This document shows, in pieces, positions 14,976 to 23,669 of a stretch of DNA of 64,000 bases. Position 1 is the stretch's first letter. Each line of letters starts with the position of its first letter. The stretch comes from AC-32 sp963772975 (GTDB lineage: Bacteria; Actinomycetota; Thermoleophilia; Gaiellales; Gaiellaceae): positions 806,001-870,000 of the forward strand of contig CAVYZH010000010.1 in the NCBI GenBank assembly GCA_963772975.1. The letters are read 5' to 3'. The notes beneath the pieces are model-generated. The model saw only the letters and a list, made by a program, of their open reading frames with translations. It searched no databases and was not told the DNA's origin. The position numbers and the translations under genes were made by a program.

Positions 14976-17900
14976 CTACGGCGTGACCGTGAGCGTGGTC
15001 ACGACCTGGGTGATGCCCGGCGTCCGGTTCGACGTCATCGAAGCGACCGAGTTCCAGGAACCCTTCTTCTTCGAGCTGATGTCGTACGGGATCGCCACGG
15101 AACCGCCCGCGGTGGGAGGCGTCGTGTGGACCTGGTACTGGGAGCCGTTGGCCGGAGCGGTGGCGATGTTCGCGCCGCTCGTGCCGTCACGGTTCTCGGC
15201 GCCCCAGTTCTGACCCGAGCTCGGGTCACCGGAGCCGGCGTTACCGGCATCCGTGCCCGTCCCGTAGATCCAGGAGATGTCCTCACTCGCGGGACCGGTG
15301 TCCCGATCCGGATCCAGATCTCGAACGAGTGCGTCGTCGCATTGCCAAAGTTCTTGATGTGCTGCCAATCGACGACTATCCAGGTGCTCACGCCGTCGGT
15401 GAGCGTCGCCGATTCGGACCCCGCCACCAGGTGACGCGGCCGGGTTCAGATCGCTCCACATCGGCGCGATCGTGTTGTTCGGCCTTGCCGCATTCGGGAA
15501 GTGCTGCGGCGTGAACACGATGTCGGCACTGCTGCCGCCACCGAGCACGAGGTAGCCGTTCGACACGACGCCGAGGCTCGTGTACGGCTCACCGCCGTAG
15601 AAGAACTGCGGCACGTTGAAGTTCGTGATCGTGTCGTCACCAACGCCCGCGATCGGCGTGATCCGCCGAAGAGCGACAGCGGCAGGTAGCCGCCGGCCGG
15701 GCTCGAGCCCAGGCTGACGCTCGTCACCTGCGGCGGGATCGCCGGCGAGAGGGTGCCGCTCCACTGAACGCCTTCACCCGCGCCCACCACGGAGCCCGGG
15801 AAGCCGACGTTCTTGTACTCGAGCTTCTTGCCGCTCGGGCCTGCGACGTTCAGCGTCACGTCCGCCGACTGCTGAGAGAAGTTCGCAGCGGAGACGGTGC
15901 AGTGCGACACGCCCGTGTGCGACGCGAAGGACAGGGGCGAGCAGCTGTTGCTCAGCGTCACGTCGCCCTGCTTCTTCACGAACGCGACCGGGATCGTGAC
16001 CTTCGTGGCGTGGTGGCGGGGCATCAGGTTGATCCGAGCCTGGTACTGGCCGTTCGCGACGCTCGGGGCGTCGATCGTGACCGGGAAAGTCACGCTGTCG
16101 CCCTTGTGGACCTTGATCGGATGGCCGTCGTTGACCGTGATCGTGACGCCCGCAGGCGCCGTGATCTGTGCGTGGAAGGTCTGGTTCTTCCTCGAGACGT
16201 TGATCGCGGTGCGGTGCGTGGTGATCGACCCGCCCATCGTCGTTGCGTCGATGCTCGGGATGTTCAGATCGATGCGGTGCAGCGTGTCGCCGCCCGCGGC
16301 GACGCATGTTCGCGTAGGTCTCGTTGAAGACCAGCGTCGGGTTGACGGCCCGATCGACCTGGATCCGGCCTGCGCCCATGTCGAACGCGTCCGCCGGGGT
16401 GACGCCGTCCTCCTTGACGACGCTCTGCAGCGACGAGGTCATCAGTGCCGACTTGATCTCGGCAGGCGTCCAGCTTGGGTGCGCCGCCTTGACGAGCGCC
16501 GAAGCGCCGGCCGAGTGCGGGCTGGACATCGAGGTGCCCGCGATCGCCTGGTAGAGGTTGCCAGGAGGCCCGTTGTCGGCCGTCGTCTGGTCGGGCTGCG
16601 GGGTCATGCCCGCGAGCACCTGGACACCAGGCGCGGTGACGTCGGGCTTGATCCAGTCGCCGAGCGGGCCGCGCGACGAGAACGAGGCCATCATGTCGGC
16701 CTGTCCCGGCTGCGCGGTGCCCTGCGCCCACGTGGCCATCACGTTCGTGTGCCCGGTCACGAAGGACGTGAACGGAGCGCTCGGACCGTCGATGTGGATC
16801 GCCGGCAGGTAGTGGTTGTCGGACTCCTGGTCCTGCTTGATCGCGTTGTAGAGGATCATTCCGACGGCGCCGCCGGCAAGGACCCTGCGGCCCTTGTCGA
16901 TGCGGCCGTTCACGCCGCGCTGGCAGGCGACGATCTTGCCGGTCGCCGTACCGGGGGCCAGAGTCGACTGGCAGAGCGCGTTCTCACCCGGGAGCGTGGC
17001 CGCCATCACCACGGGGGTCGGGAGTCGAGATGCCGTTGGTCAGCGTGACGCCGGACTGGTCGAACGTCGCGCCGCCGTCGGCGGTCAGGTGGAGCGTGGA
17101 GGCGAACTGGCGCGGGCCCGTCGAGGCACCCACCGTCGTCACCCACGGGCCACCGTGATCCGAGGTGGCCGCGCCCGGACCGGCGTTGCCGGCCGAGGCG
17201 TTGACCGAGATCCCGGCGTTGAACGCATCCAGGAAGGCGAGCTCCACCGGATCCGTGAACGGCGAGGCGCCGCCCGAGATCGAGAAGTTGATCACGTTCA
17301 CGCCGTCGGTGATCGCCTGCTGAAACGGCCGAGACGGAGTCGGAGCTGAAGCAGCCCTGCACGAGCGCAGACGCGGAATGTCTCGATGTGAGCAGCCCGG
17401 AGCGATGCCGCAGACCGGTCCACGCTCGACGCCGTACAGCATCGCCGAGGCGACACAGTCGCCACCAGCCGTCGTCGTCGTGTGCGTGCCGTGGCCCTCG
17501 GAGTCGCGCGGCGAGCAGACGTGCGTCGTGTTGTTGCAGAACTCCTGACCGTCCGAGCCGACGACCGCCATGTAGGTCGCGGTCTTGGCGTACGCGCCGA
17601 CGAGCTTGTTGTTGCAGCTGAACGCCGGCCCGAGATGCGCGACGTCTCCGCCGGTGGCGAAGTCGCTGCAGCCCTTGAGGCCGCCCGTCGGCGCGGAGAT
17701 GCCCGCCGGCGACATCATCGGGTGCTCGGGCCAGATGCCGGTGTCGATCATCCCGATGACGACGTTCGAGCCGGCCTGGCTCGAGCCACCCAGCGGCGGC
17801 CACACGTTCGTGGCGCCGATGAAGCTGGTGTTGTCGTCGAGCGGCTGGTTGCGTGAGTCCCTCTGCACTGCGACCACGCCGGGCTGCGAGAGCAGCTCGG

Positions 17901-18399
17901 CGATCTTGTTCGCCGGCACACGGGCCGCGACGCCGCCGTACGCGACGGTCAGCAGCTGGCCGATCTTCGCGCTCGGGACAGCCCGCTTGATGCCGGCCGT
18001 GATTCGGTCGGCCTTCGAATTCGCGAACGCCTGGTAGCGCGAGAACGCTTTGAGGTTCTTTCGCAGCGCGTTGTGTGTCACGCGCGGGCTCGTGGCCTTG
18101 AGGCCCTTGATGCCCCCCGCGTACGAGGCTGTCGGCGTAAAGGCGTACTTGATCATCACCGGCACGAGCTTCGAGCCCGTCAGCCCGAGCAGCGAGGGAT
18201 CCGTCTTGGCGACGCTCCCGTTCGCGTGCTTCGCGGCGGCGTAAGTCGAAGCGAGTGTCGGCTGCTGCTTCGCTGTCGTCAGACCGGTCGATGCTCCTGA
18301 GGCGACGCCGATGGCGACGAAGCTCAGTAGACCGACCAATACCAACGACGCGAGCACGAATGTGCTCCGGCGGCGCCGAAGCGGCGTCGTTTTCGACAC
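14976..18399 (-). pseudogene. Large secreted subtilase (S8), broken by multiple frameshifts
   Basis: Joining frames across about eight indels gives a subtilase of roughly 1,140 residues. It starts at GTG 18399 (AGAGGGG site upstream) with a signal peptide, pro-domain and catalytic Asp in M-I-D-T-G-I-W-P-E-H and His in E-G-H-G-T-H-T. A PA-type insert follows, then catalytic Ser in A-G-T-S-M-S-S-P-H, an Fn3-like domain and a C-terminal surface domain. Frame changes are inferred near 17390, 17360, 17330, 17010, 16305, 15665, 15432 and 15290; the one near 17017 is an extra base in a run of C. Between indels the frames have no other damage, so sequencing error is as likely as real decay. Confidence 0.75.
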
Positions 18400-18509
18400 T
18401 TTGGTGTTCCCCTCTCTGCTGTTTTCCCCGAGACGGAGTACCCGCTCGCCCCGGTTCCGTCACCATGATCTTTGTGGGAACGGGCCGCTGCGTCAAGACC
18501 GCAGTGCCG

Positions 18510-19073
18510 TTACGGCAGCGGCGCCAGCCCGAGGCGGCGCCCGAACTGGGCGACCCAGATGGTCACGTTCGGACGGCCGAAGAGGCTCCTTGCGCGCACG
18601 CGCGCGACACCCAGGTCACGCCAGCTTGCGTCGAACAGGATCTGACGGTGCTCGGGCGAGCCCAGCCAGCTCGCCATCGCCGTCCGCGCGGAGCCCAGCC
18701 GGCCCTGGCCCCACGCGAGGTTCTCGCCAACGGTGCCGGCGGCGTTCAGGTAGCCCACCTGTTGAAAGACGGTGATGAACGGCTCGCCGCAAGGTGTGTG
18801 GGAGAAGTCCTGGCAGCGGCGGATGTTGTCCGCCCGCAGGCCTGCGGAGCGGTCGAGCTCCGGGCTCTGGCGGAGTGTCGACCGGCCGCCGTGCTGCCGC
18901 GTCCAGTTGACCAGGCAGCGCATCGCGCGGATCTGCATCGCCGTAGGCGCCTGTGGCGCGGCCTGGCCCCGGCACGCGGTGCTCGGAGCGAGTGCTGCGC
19001 CTGCGCTCGTGGTGGTTCCTGCCGTTGCGCTCGAGAACGCGAGAGTCGCTGCGGCGACTCCGAGTAGGAGCAT
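18510..19073 (-). CDS. Secreted CAP-domain (SCP/PR-1-like) protein
   Basis: The 187-residue protein has an N-terminal hydrophobic signal segment (residues about 1-28). Its CAP domain shows G-E-N-L-A-W-G-Q-G near residue 116, W-L-G-S-P-E-H-R-Q-I-L and D-L-G-V-A, the usual signatures with the cavity His and Glu. Four cysteines could form disulfides outside the cell. Bacterial CAP proteins are secreted and of mostly unknown function. It is transcribed toward the frameshifted subtilase and away from the histidine kinase start. Confidence 0.82.
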   Translation of the reverse strand: MLLLGVAAATLAFSSATAGTTTSAGAALAPSTACRGQAAPQAPTAMQIRAMRCLVNWTRQHGGRSTLRQSPELDRSAGLRADNIRRCQDFSHTPCGEPFITVFQQVGYLNAAGTVGENLAWGQGRLGSARTAMASWLGSPEHRQILFDASWRDLGVARVRARSLFGRPNVTIWVAQFGRRLGLAPLP

Positions 19074-19102
19074 GCCCGGGTAACTACCCGGTCGCGCTAA
19101 AA

Positions 19103-20485
19103 CTATGCGCGGAGCACGACTTCCAGGGCGGTTCCGCGCCCCGGAGCCGAGCTCAGCCGGAAGCCGCCACCGATCGAAGCAGCCCGGGCGCGCATGTTCT
19201 TCAGGCCCTGCCCGGCCGCGATCTCCTGCTCGTCGAAGCCGGAGCCGTCGTCCACGACCGTGACAAAGCGCTCGCCGGCGCGCTCCTCGATCCGCACCTC
19301 GGCCCGACGGGCCTCCGCGTGCTTGCGGGCGTTGGCGAGCCCTTCCTGCACGATGCGGAAGACCTCGATCTGCTCGTCGGGCGCGAGCCGGATCCCGTCC
19401 TGGATCTCGAGGTCGACCTCGAGCCGGCCGTCGGCGGTGAGGAAGTCCACGTACCGGCGCAGCGCGGAGTCGAACGGCGCGGAGCCGCCGGCTGAGGAGA
19501 GCGCGAGCACCGCGAAGCGCGCCTCTTGCTGCGCGGCCGCGGCGGCGTCCTTCAACTGCGTCAGCGTCCGCTCCGGGTCGGCGCCGTTCTCGAGCATCGA
19601 GGCGTGGGTCGAGACGGCGAACAGGTACTGCGCGAGCCCGTCATGGATCTCGCGCGCGACGCGTGCACGCTCCTCCGCGACGGCGCGGCCGAACTCGGCG
19701 AAGCGGATCGCGCGCCACACGCCGACGAGCAGCACGCCGTAGGAGAGCAGCCGCAGGAAGTCGCCCTGCGAGATGTAGTGGCTCGAGAGCAACGGCGTGA
19801 AGACGTAGTGGAGCTCGGCGAAGAGCGCCAGCGTCGCGGCGAGGCAGAGCCAGCGGTCGAGGTCGTTCCGGCGGGAGCGGAAGCGGAGGCCGAAGCCGAC
19901 CATCGCAAGCAGCGAGAGGAGAGCCTGCACGGAGAGCGCACCCATCACGAGCAGCGGCTGGTCCTGCCCGGCGTGGTTCGAGAGCGGCGGCAGTGCGTCA
20001 CTCGCCTGGTGCGCGGCGGCCCAGCAGAGCCCGAGCACGAGCCCGACCGCGACGACCATCTCGCCCAGTGCCCGGCCACGAGCGCTGGTGCGCCGCTTCG
20101 AGAAGGCCGCGGCGGCGATCAGCAGCCCGGCGAAGATGCGCCCGCCGATTCCCGCCCAGGCCTCGGTGAGATGGAGCGGCTGTCCGCCCAGCACGGGTGC
20201 GATCGCGAAGACCATTGTCGAGGCCGCGACCGCCGTGAAGCCGCCACAGAGAAACAGGTCGAGCCGGCGGCCGTCCACCGAGAAGCGGATCCCGGCCAGG
20301 AGCGCGACGATCGCCGCGGCGAGCGTGACCGTCGTGTCGAGCACGAGTCGCACCTGTGGAAGCGCGTAGCTGTTGCGCAGGTCCGGATAGGCGACAAACA
20401 GCAAGAGGGCAGCGCCGAGCAGCCCGATCAGGAGCACCTCGCCCCAGAGCCAGGCCTGGTAGTCGTCGCGCTCTTCGTGCCGCAT
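19103..20485 (-). CDS. NarL-type sensor histidine kinase with multi-helix membrane domain
   Basis: The 460-residue protein has about seven to eight hydrophobic helices in residues 14-255 with no large extracellular domain, then a HisKA_3 dimerisation helix with H281 in A-R-E-I-H-D-G-L-A-Q-Y, and an HATPase domain (E-G-L-A-N-A-R-K-H-A N-box, D-D-G-S-G-F-D G-box). It should phosphorylate the response regulator encoded divergently 42 bases away. A membrane-embedded sensor suggests sensing of a membrane state or lipid-soluble signal; this is inference. ATG 20485 is assigned, without a clear ribosome site. Confidence 0.88.
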   Translation of the reverse strand: MRHEERDDYQAWLWGEVLLIGLLGAALLLFVAYPDLRNSYALPQVRLVLDTTVTLAAAIVALLAGIRFSVDGRRLDLFLCGGFTAVAASTMVFAIAPVLGGQPLHLTEAWAGIGGRIFAGLLIAAAAFSKRRTSARGRALGEMVVAVGLVLGLCWAAAHQASDALPPLSNHAGQDQPLLVMGALSVQALLSLLAMVGFGLRFRSRRNDLDRWLCLAATLALFAELHYVFTPLLSSHYISQGDFLRLLSYGVLLVGVWRAIRFAEFGRAVAEERARVAREIHDGLAQYLFAVSTHASMLENGADPERTLTQLKDAAAAAQQEARFAVLALSSAGGSAPFDSALRRYVDFLTADGRLEVDLEIQDGIRLAPDEQIEVFRIVQEGLANARKHAEARRAEVRIEERAGERFVTVVDDGSGFDEQEIAAGQGLKNMRARAASIGGGFRLSSAPGRGTALEVVLRA

Positions 20486-20527
20486 AAAGGACTTGTCGGC
20501 AGACGCGGCGCTGCCGATAAGGGCTGC

Positions 20528-21166
20528 ATGCGGATCCTGCTCGTGGACGATCATCCGATCACGCGCGCGGCGCTGTCGTCGCTGCTCGAGGCCCACGGCT
20601 TCACGGTCGCGGGTGAGGCTGCCGACGGCGAGGAAGCGATCGAGCTCGCGAGGCTGCTGCTGCCGGAACTCGTCCTGCTCGATCTCTCGATGCCGGGGAT
20701 GGACGGCCTGACTGCATTGCCGCGTTTGCGCGAGGCAGCGCCCGAGACGGAGGTCGTCGTGCTGACCGCATCGGGCACGGAAGAGAACCTGCTCGCCGCG
20801 ATCCGCGGCGGCGCGGCCGGCTACCTCTTGAAGAGCGAGCCGCCCGAGCGGATCGCCGAGTTCCTGCGCGGCGTGGCCGAGGGACAGGCGGCGCTCTCGG
20901 GCGAGGTCGCCAGGCGGCTGCTCGAGCAGGTGCGCGAAGGCGGCGTCGGCCGGGGCGTCCCCGAGTCGATCGCGGCCTCGCTCAGCGCCCGCGAGCTCGA
21001 GGTCCTGCTGCTGCTCGACGAGCACCTGGGCACCGACGAGATCGCCGAGCGGCTCTACATTTCCGAGCACACCGTCCGCTCGCACGTCAAGAGCCTGCTG
21101 CGCAAGCTGAACGTCTCCTCGCGCCGTGAGGCGCTGGACGTCCTGGCAACAGCCCGGGCCGCGTAG
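20528..21166 (+). CDS. NarL/LuxR-family response regulator
   Basis: The 212-residue protein is a receiver domain (residues 1-120; phosphoacceptor D52 in L-L-D-L-S-M-P-G, T in V-L-T-A-S, K in L-L-K-S-E) plus a LuxR-type HTH (residues about 150-205; L-S-A-R-E-L-E-V-L and the recognition helix I-S-E-H-T-V-R-S-H-V-K). It binds DNA when phosphorylated, most likely by the kinase encoded divergently. The 42-base intergenic region must hold both promoters, so autoregulation is plausible. Confidence 0.9.
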   Translation: MRILLVDDHPITRAALSSLLEAHGFTVAGEAADGEEAIELARLLLPELVLLDLSMPGMDGLTALPRLREAAPETEVVVLTASGTEENLLAAIRGGAAGYLLKSEPPERIAEFLRGVAEGQAALSGEVARRLLEQVREGGVGRGVPESIAASLSARELEVLLLLDEHLGTDEIAERLYISEHTVRSHVKSLLRKLNVSSRREALDVLATARAA

Positions 21167-21292
21167 TTCCAGCGCGAATCCCCCACCGTGGGGGATGCGA
21201 TTCACCCAGGCTCCAGGCTGCCTACGCCGATACTGAGATCGGCACAACTCCTTGAGTGCCGGAGCGCGGTGGCTCTGTGCTTCCTCGGCAAG

Positions 21293-21316
21293 ACGGCCGG
21301 CCCCAGGGCCGGCCGT
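21293..21316. terminator. Stem-loop between convergent genes
   Basis: ACGGCCGGCCC (21293-21303) pairs perfectly with GGGCCGGCCGT (21306-21316). A second smaller stem, 21178-21185 with 21189-21196, follows the regulator stop. Both lie between convergent genes ending at 21166 and 21319. Confidence 0.65.
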
Positions 21317-21318
21317 TG

Positions 21319-22086
21319 TCATTCCCGGAACCCTTCGAGCGCGGCCCCGACGAGCGCTGGCAGCGTCCGCGGGTCGTAGCCGCCCTCCAGCACCGCCGCT
21401 ACGCGCGGCGCGAGCGCGGCCGAACGGCGGGCCAGCTCGCGGAAGCCATCGGCGGTGACGCGCATCCCGGCGAGCGGGTCGTCGACGTGCGCGTCGAAGC
21501 CGGCCGAGACGAGCAGCAGCTCGGGTTCGAACCCGCGCACGGCCGGCGCGACGAGCTCGTCGAAGGCGAGCACGTAGTCCTCGTCGCCCGAGCCGGCCGG
21601 GAGCGGCACGTTGACGGTCGTCTCGTTCTCCTCGCCGGGCCCGCCGGTGCCGGGGTAGAACGGCCACTGGTGCAGCGAGACGAACAGGACGGAGGGGTCG
21701 TCCCAGAAGATGTCCTGCGTGCCATTGCCGTGGTGGACGTCCCAGTCGACGATCGCCACGCGCCCGAGCCCGAGCTCAGCCTGGGCGTAGCGGGCGGCGA
21801 CGGCGACGTTGTCGACCAGGCAGAAGCCCATCGCCCGCTCGGGCAGCGCGTGGTGCCCGGGCGGGCGGACGAGCGCGAAGCCGCCGCGGTCGGCCGCCGC
21901 CAGCGCGCAGCCGGCCGCGAGCAGCGCCGCCTCGTAGCTCGTCTCCGAGGCGACCGTGTCGGGATCGAGCATCGTCGGCACCTCGAGGGACTCGAGCCGG
22001 TCGAGGTAGGCGGGCGAGTGGCAGCGCTCTACCTGTTCACGCGAGGCGGCCCTGCCTTCGACCACCTCGAAGGCGTCCAGCAGCAC
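21319..22086 (-). CDS. Histone-deacetylase/acetoin-utilisation family deacetylase
   Basis: The protein carries the arginase-fold deacetylase motifs R-P-P-G-H-H-A, D-W-D-V-H-H-G-N-G-T-Q and S-A-G-F-D-A-H, with D-x-H and D zinc ligands, and a late E-G-G-Y-D. Bacterial members deacetylate acetyl-CoA synthetase, polyamines or other small amides. Conserved N-terminal sequence (L-V-S-H-P-A-L and H-P-T-E-P-H) is encoded upstream in the same frame back to 22167, but no ATG, GTG or TTG occurs there. The GTG at 22086 would remove it. Deleting one G near 22160 would restore a TTG start overlapping the exonuclease stop (TTGA), so an indel is suspected. Confidence 0.8.
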   Translation of the reverse strand: MLLDAFEVVEGRAASREQVERCHSPAYLDRLESLEVPTMLDPDTVASETSYEAALLAAGCALAAADRGGFALVRPPGHHALPERAMGFCLVDNVAVAARYAQAELGLGRVAIVDWDVHHGNGTQDIFWDDPSVLFVSLHQWPFYPGTGGPGEENETTVNVPLPAGSGDEDYVLAFDELVAPAVRGFEPELLLVSAGFDAHVDDPLAGMRVTADGFRELARRSAALAPRVAAVLEGGYDPRTLPALVGAALEGFRE

Positions 22087-22167
22087 GAGCAGGCGCTCCC
22101 GTGACTCGATGTGCGGTTCCGTCGGGTGCAGCTCGGCGAGGGCGGGGTGGCTGACGAGTTCCGTCGC

Positions 22168-22977
22168 TCAACCCAACTTCGACAGCCGCTCGGCCAGACC
22201 GTTCAGGCCCCAGTCACTCGAGAGAGAGGACGCCTCCGCCCACGTGGGTGTCTGGTCTGCGAGGGGAGGGAGCGGGGCGGAGGCGTCCACGGTCGCAATT
22301 CGACGGAAGAGGCGTAGATCCTCCGCCTCCGCCGCGAAGCGGCCGGCCTCCAGCGCGGTCTCCAGCGAGCCGTACTCGTGCAGCACGTCGGCGGCCTTCT
22401 TCGGCCCGACGCCGCGCGCGCCCGGAAGCTTGTCGGACGGATCTCCGCGCAGGGCGATGAAATCCGGCACCTGCGCCGGCTCGACGCCGTAGCGCTCGAC
22501 CACCTCGGCCGGCCCGATCCGCGCGAGCTCGGAGACGCCGCGGACGGGCTGCAGGATCGTCGTCCGCGTGCTCGCGAGCTGGAACATGTCGCGGTCGGAA
22601 GTCGCCACCAGCACTTCGCCGCCGCGCTGCTCCTCGAACGCGACCGCGGCGCCGAGGAAGTCGTCGGCCTCGTAGCCGCCGCCCTTCGCGTTGGCGAAGC
22701 CCATCGCACCGACGAGCTGCACCATCAGCGGTAGTTGCTCAAGCAGGGACTCCTCGAAGACACGGCCGCTCTGGTAGGGCTCGAACTCCTTGTGCCGGTA
22801 GGTCGGCACCTCGTAGGTGTCCCAGCCGACGACCACGGCGCGCGGTTGCTCGGCCTCCCAGAGACGGGTGACCATGTTCCCGAAGCCGAGCACGCCGTTC
22901 AGGCGGATCGACTTCGGCATCGCGTGGTAGGCGCGGTGGGCGAGCGAGTCGCCGTCGATCACGAGCAGCGGCTTCAC
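22168..22977 (-). CDS. Flap-type 5'-3' exonuclease (PolA N-terminal-like)
   Basis: The 269-residue protein matches the 5'-3' nuclease domain of DNA polymerase I as a free protein. Acidic metal ligands are in V-I-D-G-D-S, Y-E-A-D-D-F and A-T-S-D-R-D, and the helix-three-turn-helix is in G-D-P-S-D-K-L-P-G-A-R-G-V-G-P-K-K-A. It should remove RNA primers or 5' flaps in replication and repair. The ATG overlaps the plsC stop (ATGA). A stand-alone copy next to plsC suggests it backs up the PolA domain. Confidence 0.87.
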   Translation of the reverse strand: MKPLLVIDGDSLAHRAYHAMPKSIRLNGVLGFGNMVTRLWEAEQPRAVVVGWDTYEVPTYRHKEFEPYQSGRVFEESLLEQLPLMVQLVGAMGFANAKGGGYEADDFLGAAVAFEEQRGGEVLVATSDRDMFQLASTRTTILQPVRGVSELARIGPAEVVERYGVEPAQVPDFIALRGDPSDKLPGARGVGPKKAADVLHEYGSLETALEAGRFAAEAEDLRLFRRIATVDASAPLPPLADQTPTWAEASSLSSDWGLNGLAERLSKLG

Positions 22978-23588
22978 AGGGTCGCCCTCAGCTCCTCGAT
23001 CGCCTTCATCAGCCGCTCGGTCGCGATCGAAGCCGCGCGCTTGGTCTCCATGCCTTCGAGATCGGAGACGTCGATCGGCTCGCCGTACGCGACCGACAGC
23101 GGCCCGAGCCGGCTGAGCCGGTCGGTCCCGCCGATCGCGGCGGGCACGAGCGGGACGCCGGCCGTGAGCGCGATCCGTGCCGCGCCGGTGTGCGGCCGCG
23201 CCTCGCGCTTCTTGCGCAGACCCTTCTTCTGGCGGGTGCCCTCCGGGAACATGACCACGATCTCGCCCTCGCGCGCGAGCTCCGCGGCGGTGCGCATCGC
23301 TTCGACATCCCCTTCGCCGCGGCGCACCTTGAACGCCCCGCCGGCCCGCAGGATCGGGGCCAGGATCGGGTTGAAGAGCTCCGCCTTCGCCATGAACCGA
23401 AGCTGGCGCTTAGGCAGGAACGGGATCCCCAACGGCCAAGGGTCGAAATTCGACGTGTGGTTCGCGGCGAGCACGAACCCGCCCTCCGGGAGGTGTTCGA
23501 GCCCTCGCGCGCGAAGCCGGTAGAGACCCTTCACGACAGGCCAGCTGAGCGACGCGGCGACGAAGTAGAGAGGCGACATCATGGGCAC
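22974..23588 (-). CDS. plsC: 1-acyl-glycerol-3-phosphate acyltransferase (PlsC family)
   Basis: The 204-residue protein has the acyltransferase motif N-H-T-S-N-F-D (H44, D49) and the phosphate-binding motif F-P-E-G-T-R (114-119). It adds a second acyl chain to lysophosphatidic acid at the membrane in phospholipid synthesis. The N-terminus is hydrophobic (residues 3-22). Start candidates are GTG 23588 and ATG 23582, with GGAA upstream. It precedes the exonuclease with a 4-base overlap and is divergent from topoisomerase III. Confidence 0.87.
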   Translation of the reverse strand: MPMMSPLYFVAASLSWPVVKGLYRLRARGLEHLPEGGFVLAANHTSNFDPWPLGIPFLPKRQLRFMAKAELFNPILAPILRAGGAFKVRRGEGDVEAMRTAAELAREGEIVVMFPEGTRQKKGLRKKREARPHTGAARIALTAGVPLVPAAIGGTDRLSRLGPLSVAYGEPIDVSDLEGMETKRAASIATERLMKAIEELRATL

Positions 23589-23669
23589 GCAATCGTTCCA
23601 TTTCCGTACGACACATGCGCGTTTTCGGCCACTAGGGTCGGTCGCAGGGCGTTCGCTAAGGTGGACCGC

